From CAVYUC01 sp963783085 (GTDB lineage: Bacteria > Bacteroidota > Bacteroidia > Bacteroidales > Prolixibacteraceae), in NCBI GenBank assembly GCA_963783085.1, contig CAWAMJ010000018.1:1-64000 (forward strand): 64,000 nt of DNA, written 5' to 3'. The notes beneath the pieces were generated by a model. The model had not been told where the DNA came from, searched no databases, and saw nothing but the letters and a program-made list of their open reading frames with translations. The position numbers and the translations under genes are program-made. Positions 61,904 to 64,000 of the stretch are shown piece after piece (position 1 is the first letter of the stretch; each line of letters begins with the position of its first letter).

Positions 61904-64000
61904 TTTTCCGCCAGTTTTTCCTGTGTTAATTCAATTCCTGAAATTAAAGTATTTCCTTTCAGCGGAATCAAATCGATTTTTAATGTTTTACCTGCTTTAA
62001 TGCCCTCAAATGATTTTATCACTTCTTTATCATGTTCTCCCGCTTCTTTTAAGATATCAAAACCAACGGTTACTTTTTTTCCCTGGATTGCAATATCAAA
62101 TTCACGTTCTCCCGGATTATTATTCTCGAGTTCTGCAAAATAAAGTTTCACCGTATAGGATGATTCAGGTACAAAATCTTCCTGGCTTAATGTTATTTCA
62201 ATCGATTTTACCCCGCCCAATGCGCTTGCACTTACCCAGGGTGTATTTTTCGATTTTATGCTCACCGGTTCTTTCCTGATTTGCTTAAAACCGGATGTGT
62301 CCAGTTTTACAGGAATCCCCGACGGGGCACCGGCAACCACCGGAAATTCGAACCACAACACATTATCATCCGCGCTTCTGTCGCCCGGGGCATTCAGGTT
62401 TAAACCAAGTTGTTGAACCTGTTTACCGTTCCAGGTGTAATTGCTGTTTGTCCAGTACGACATCCACGGCATGTTTACCAACGCCAGCGAAGTCTGATTC
62501 TGATAAGCGCACTGGCAGGTCCGGGTATAATCCGGGGAATTTAGCACTCCGTCGGCGGCAATCAGATTGGTTGAACAACTTGCTTTCCATCCGCCAAGGC
62601 TTCCCGTGCCTTCGTTTACATCTAAATTTACAAATCCTGCCGAAGCTGACCGGAAAGTAAGCAGGTGTTCACTTGCAGCAACAAACCCACAGCCATATTC
62701 ACGCTTAAAACCCCACTTTAAATCTTCTCCGGTTACCGGATCTTTTTCGGTAAGGGGATCACCTGTTAGCAAACTAAAACCTTCACCGTTGGTATAAATT
62801 TTATCGTTATGAATAATGGGAGGATTGGCGTAATTTATTTCCCTGTCCCATATTTTATTTTGTGAATGGATATCGTAGGCAATCATGCGCGTGCCTTCTT
62901 CGCCGTTTAACATATCCCGTGACGGGCGGGTTGCCTGAAGCAACAATTTATGTTCATCGGAATAACCCAGCCAGGTTCCAAAAATATCTTCGGTTACTTC
63001 ACGGATAATCTTGCCTGTTTTAGCTTCGAGGTATAATAGTCTTGTACCTTCCGGCAGTGGCAGCCCGCGCCTTCTCAATTTTGTTTCCAAATATTGCGGA
63101 AGTTTATCGAGGCAAAAAAGAATATCATCGCCGGCAATTACTGAATTATGTATAAAACCATGATTTGCGTTGATGCTCCATAATTTTTCGCCTGTAAACC
63201 GGTTTAAAACTATCAGTTCCCTGCTCGCTGTCAGGTTATAATCTGAAAATTTTTCCTTTTTCAATTCATCCGGATCTTTCTCCATTTCAGGAAATTCCGC
63301 AAAATTATTCCCCAGGATCAACAGGTCTTTGTACACTCCAATGTATCCAAGTTTCCGGGTATTATCGTCGCCCGTATTAAATACTTTGGCAATTTTACCC
63401 GAATTGATGTCAATCAGGCTGCACTTGTTTCCTTCAATCAGGTATACAAATTCTTTGGTGGCAATATAGTTGGTTCCACGGGCATTGGAACCGGGCAAAT
63501 GTACCTGATTGGTTTTTACATCCAGAGGGTTTTCCTCGTCGTAACTTTCATCGTAATACACCAGCCAGTTGTCGTCGGTGAGTTGTTCAGATTCATGTCT
63601 CCAAAGCACTCTTCCGGTGTAAACATCGCGGGCGCTGATGCTGTTGATTCCCTGAATAATCAGTCGCCCGTCAATTACCTGTTCTCCGGGGCCATGACCG
63701 TGGCGGGGGAGCACATCCATATTTGAGTTTCCGCCAAACCATAAAATTCCGAGCGGCGCTTTTACCAACTGATCGTCCGATTTTACTGTGTTTGCGATGT
63801 CGCCGTAGTTATGCGTCCAGGGTGAAGCGCCCTGCAACGGCCCTATTCGGGTTACCATACAATATCCTTTTTGTTTTTCGGTTAGCGCACCGGGAAGTTC
63901 AAGTTCTGTTAGTGTTTTCAGCAAATTGTCCTGCTTTTTACCTTTGGCTGTTATTAAAATTTTACCACCATAAGGCCGTGCCGATTCGTAGACTTTTTCC
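61900..64000 (-). CDS. PQQ-like beta-propeller protein with malectin-like C-terminus (5' end outside window)
   Basis: A frame of at least 700 residues, open to the window edge, so the true start is upstream. Most of it is a PQQ/WD-like beta-propeller: DVYTGRVLWRHESEQLTDDN, FTGEKLWSINANHGFIHNSV and MIAYDIHSQNKIWDREINYA are typical blades. The last 150 residues resemble a malectin-like carbohydrate-binding sandwich (YTVKLYFAELENNNPGEREF). The segment just inside the edge (ARPYGGKILITAKG) looks like the end of a SAM-methyltransferase-like domain known in related proteins; this is tentative. It heads the five-gene operon and is likely periplasmic. Confidence 0.8.
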   Translation of the reverse strand, partial: EKVYESARPYGGKILITAKGKKQDNLLKTLTELELPGALTEKQKGYCMVTRIGPLQGASPWTHNYGDIANTVKSDDQLVKAPLGILWFGGNSNMDVLPRHGHGPGEQVIDGRLIIQGINSISARDVYTGRVLWRHESEQLTDDNWLVYYDESYDEENPLDVKTNQVHLPGSNARGTNYIATKEFVYLIEGNKCSLIDINSGKIAKVFNTGDDNTRKLGYIGVYKDLLILGNNFAEFPEMEKDPDELKKEKFSDYNLTASRELIVLNRFTGEKLWSINANHGFIHNSVIAGDDILFCLDKLPQYLETKLRRRGLPLPEGTRLLYLEAKTGKIIREVTEDIFGTWLGYSDEHKLLLQATRPSRDMLNGEEGTRMIAYDIHSQNKIWDREINYANPPIIHNDKIYTNGEGFSLLTGDPLTEKDPVTGEDLKWGFKREYGCGFVAASEHLLTFRSASAGFVNLDVNEGTGSLGGWKASCSTNLIAADGVLNSPDYTRTCQCAYQNQTSLALVNMPWMSYWTNSNYTWNGKQVQQLGLNLNAPGDRSADDNVLWFEFPVVAGAPSGIPVKLDTSGFKQIRKEPVSIKSKNTPWVSASALGGVKSIEITLSQEDFVPESSYTVKLYFAELENNNPGEREFDIAIQGKKVTVGFDILKEAGEHDKEVIKSFEGIKAGKTLKIDLIPLKGNTLISGIELTQEKLAEK

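Overview
The window looks like chromosomal DNA of a Bacteroidota bacterium, probably a Marinilabiliales/Prolixibacteraceae-type environmental relative (inference from gene content; no marker phylogeny could be run). The evidence is: AT-rich sequence, promoters of the TTTG-19 bp-TAnnTTTG type, two TonB-dependent receptors, a BatA-type membrane protein, an OmpA protein with thrombospondin type-3 repeats, a GH97 enzyme, a DUF5606 protein, a five-LysM lipid/wall-associated binding protein and SP-type lipoproteins.

Region 1 (1-9427) is the right-hand part of an integrated mobile element. A tyrosine recombinase (7967-9202) lies next to a 3' tRNA fragment with a CAT anticodon (9379-9427), the likely attachment-site scar. 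Inside are three small helix-turn-helix proteins, a RadC-like JAMM protein, a broken ICE-type regulatory gene, a GNAT acetyltransferase, a membrane hybrid histidine kinase ending in a LuxR-type DNA-binding domain, and a VWA lipoprotein. The left end is outside the window.

Region 2 (9428-17400) starts with argS and then holds the most unusual locus: an ECF sigma factor (11832), an overlapping membrane anti-sigma-like protein with repeated N-terminal modules and periplasmic-type TPRs (12409), a secreted TPR-CHAT caspase-like protease on the opposite strand (17105-14249, split by a frameshift), and a 50-residue peptide gene with a Gly-Gly leader (17239-17391). The sigma gene and the peptide gene carry the same promoter-like motif (GGGGTTACC - 13 nt - TAGAATA). 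The suggested logic is a protease/anti-sigma/sigma relay controlling a small secreted peptide.

Region 3 (17421-37724) is mostly housekeeping: an rRNA methyltransferase, cysE, a NadR-like kinase with pnuC, a C-terminal processing protease, guaA, a LysM protein, rocD, a BatA-like protein, an isoaspartyl peptidase, a CarH-like MerR regulator, a split gamma-glutamyltransferase, a split AddB-like nuclease and trmD.

Region 4 (37965-44642) holds an Hsp20 chaperone and a sugar locus, GH97-araD-araB-GH27, that makes most sense as use of terminal L-arabinopyranose/galactose residues. Short tandem repeats flank araD on both sides.

Region 5 (44845-64000): OmpA/TSP3 protein, exonuclease, DUF5606, BtuB-like receptor, ECF sigma factor, DJ-1/PfpI protein, purL, tRNA-Leu(GAG), an exported methyltransferase, a second TonB receptor, and an operon of a PQQ/malectin-like protein, a lipoprotein, a small membrane protein and a MacB/LolCDE-like ABC exporter whose permease is split in three.

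Five genes are broken at six places, and every break needs a shift of the same sign (one extra base in the sequence). This points to systematic insertion errors in the assembly as the first explanation, so the 'split' genes should be read as probably intact until checked.
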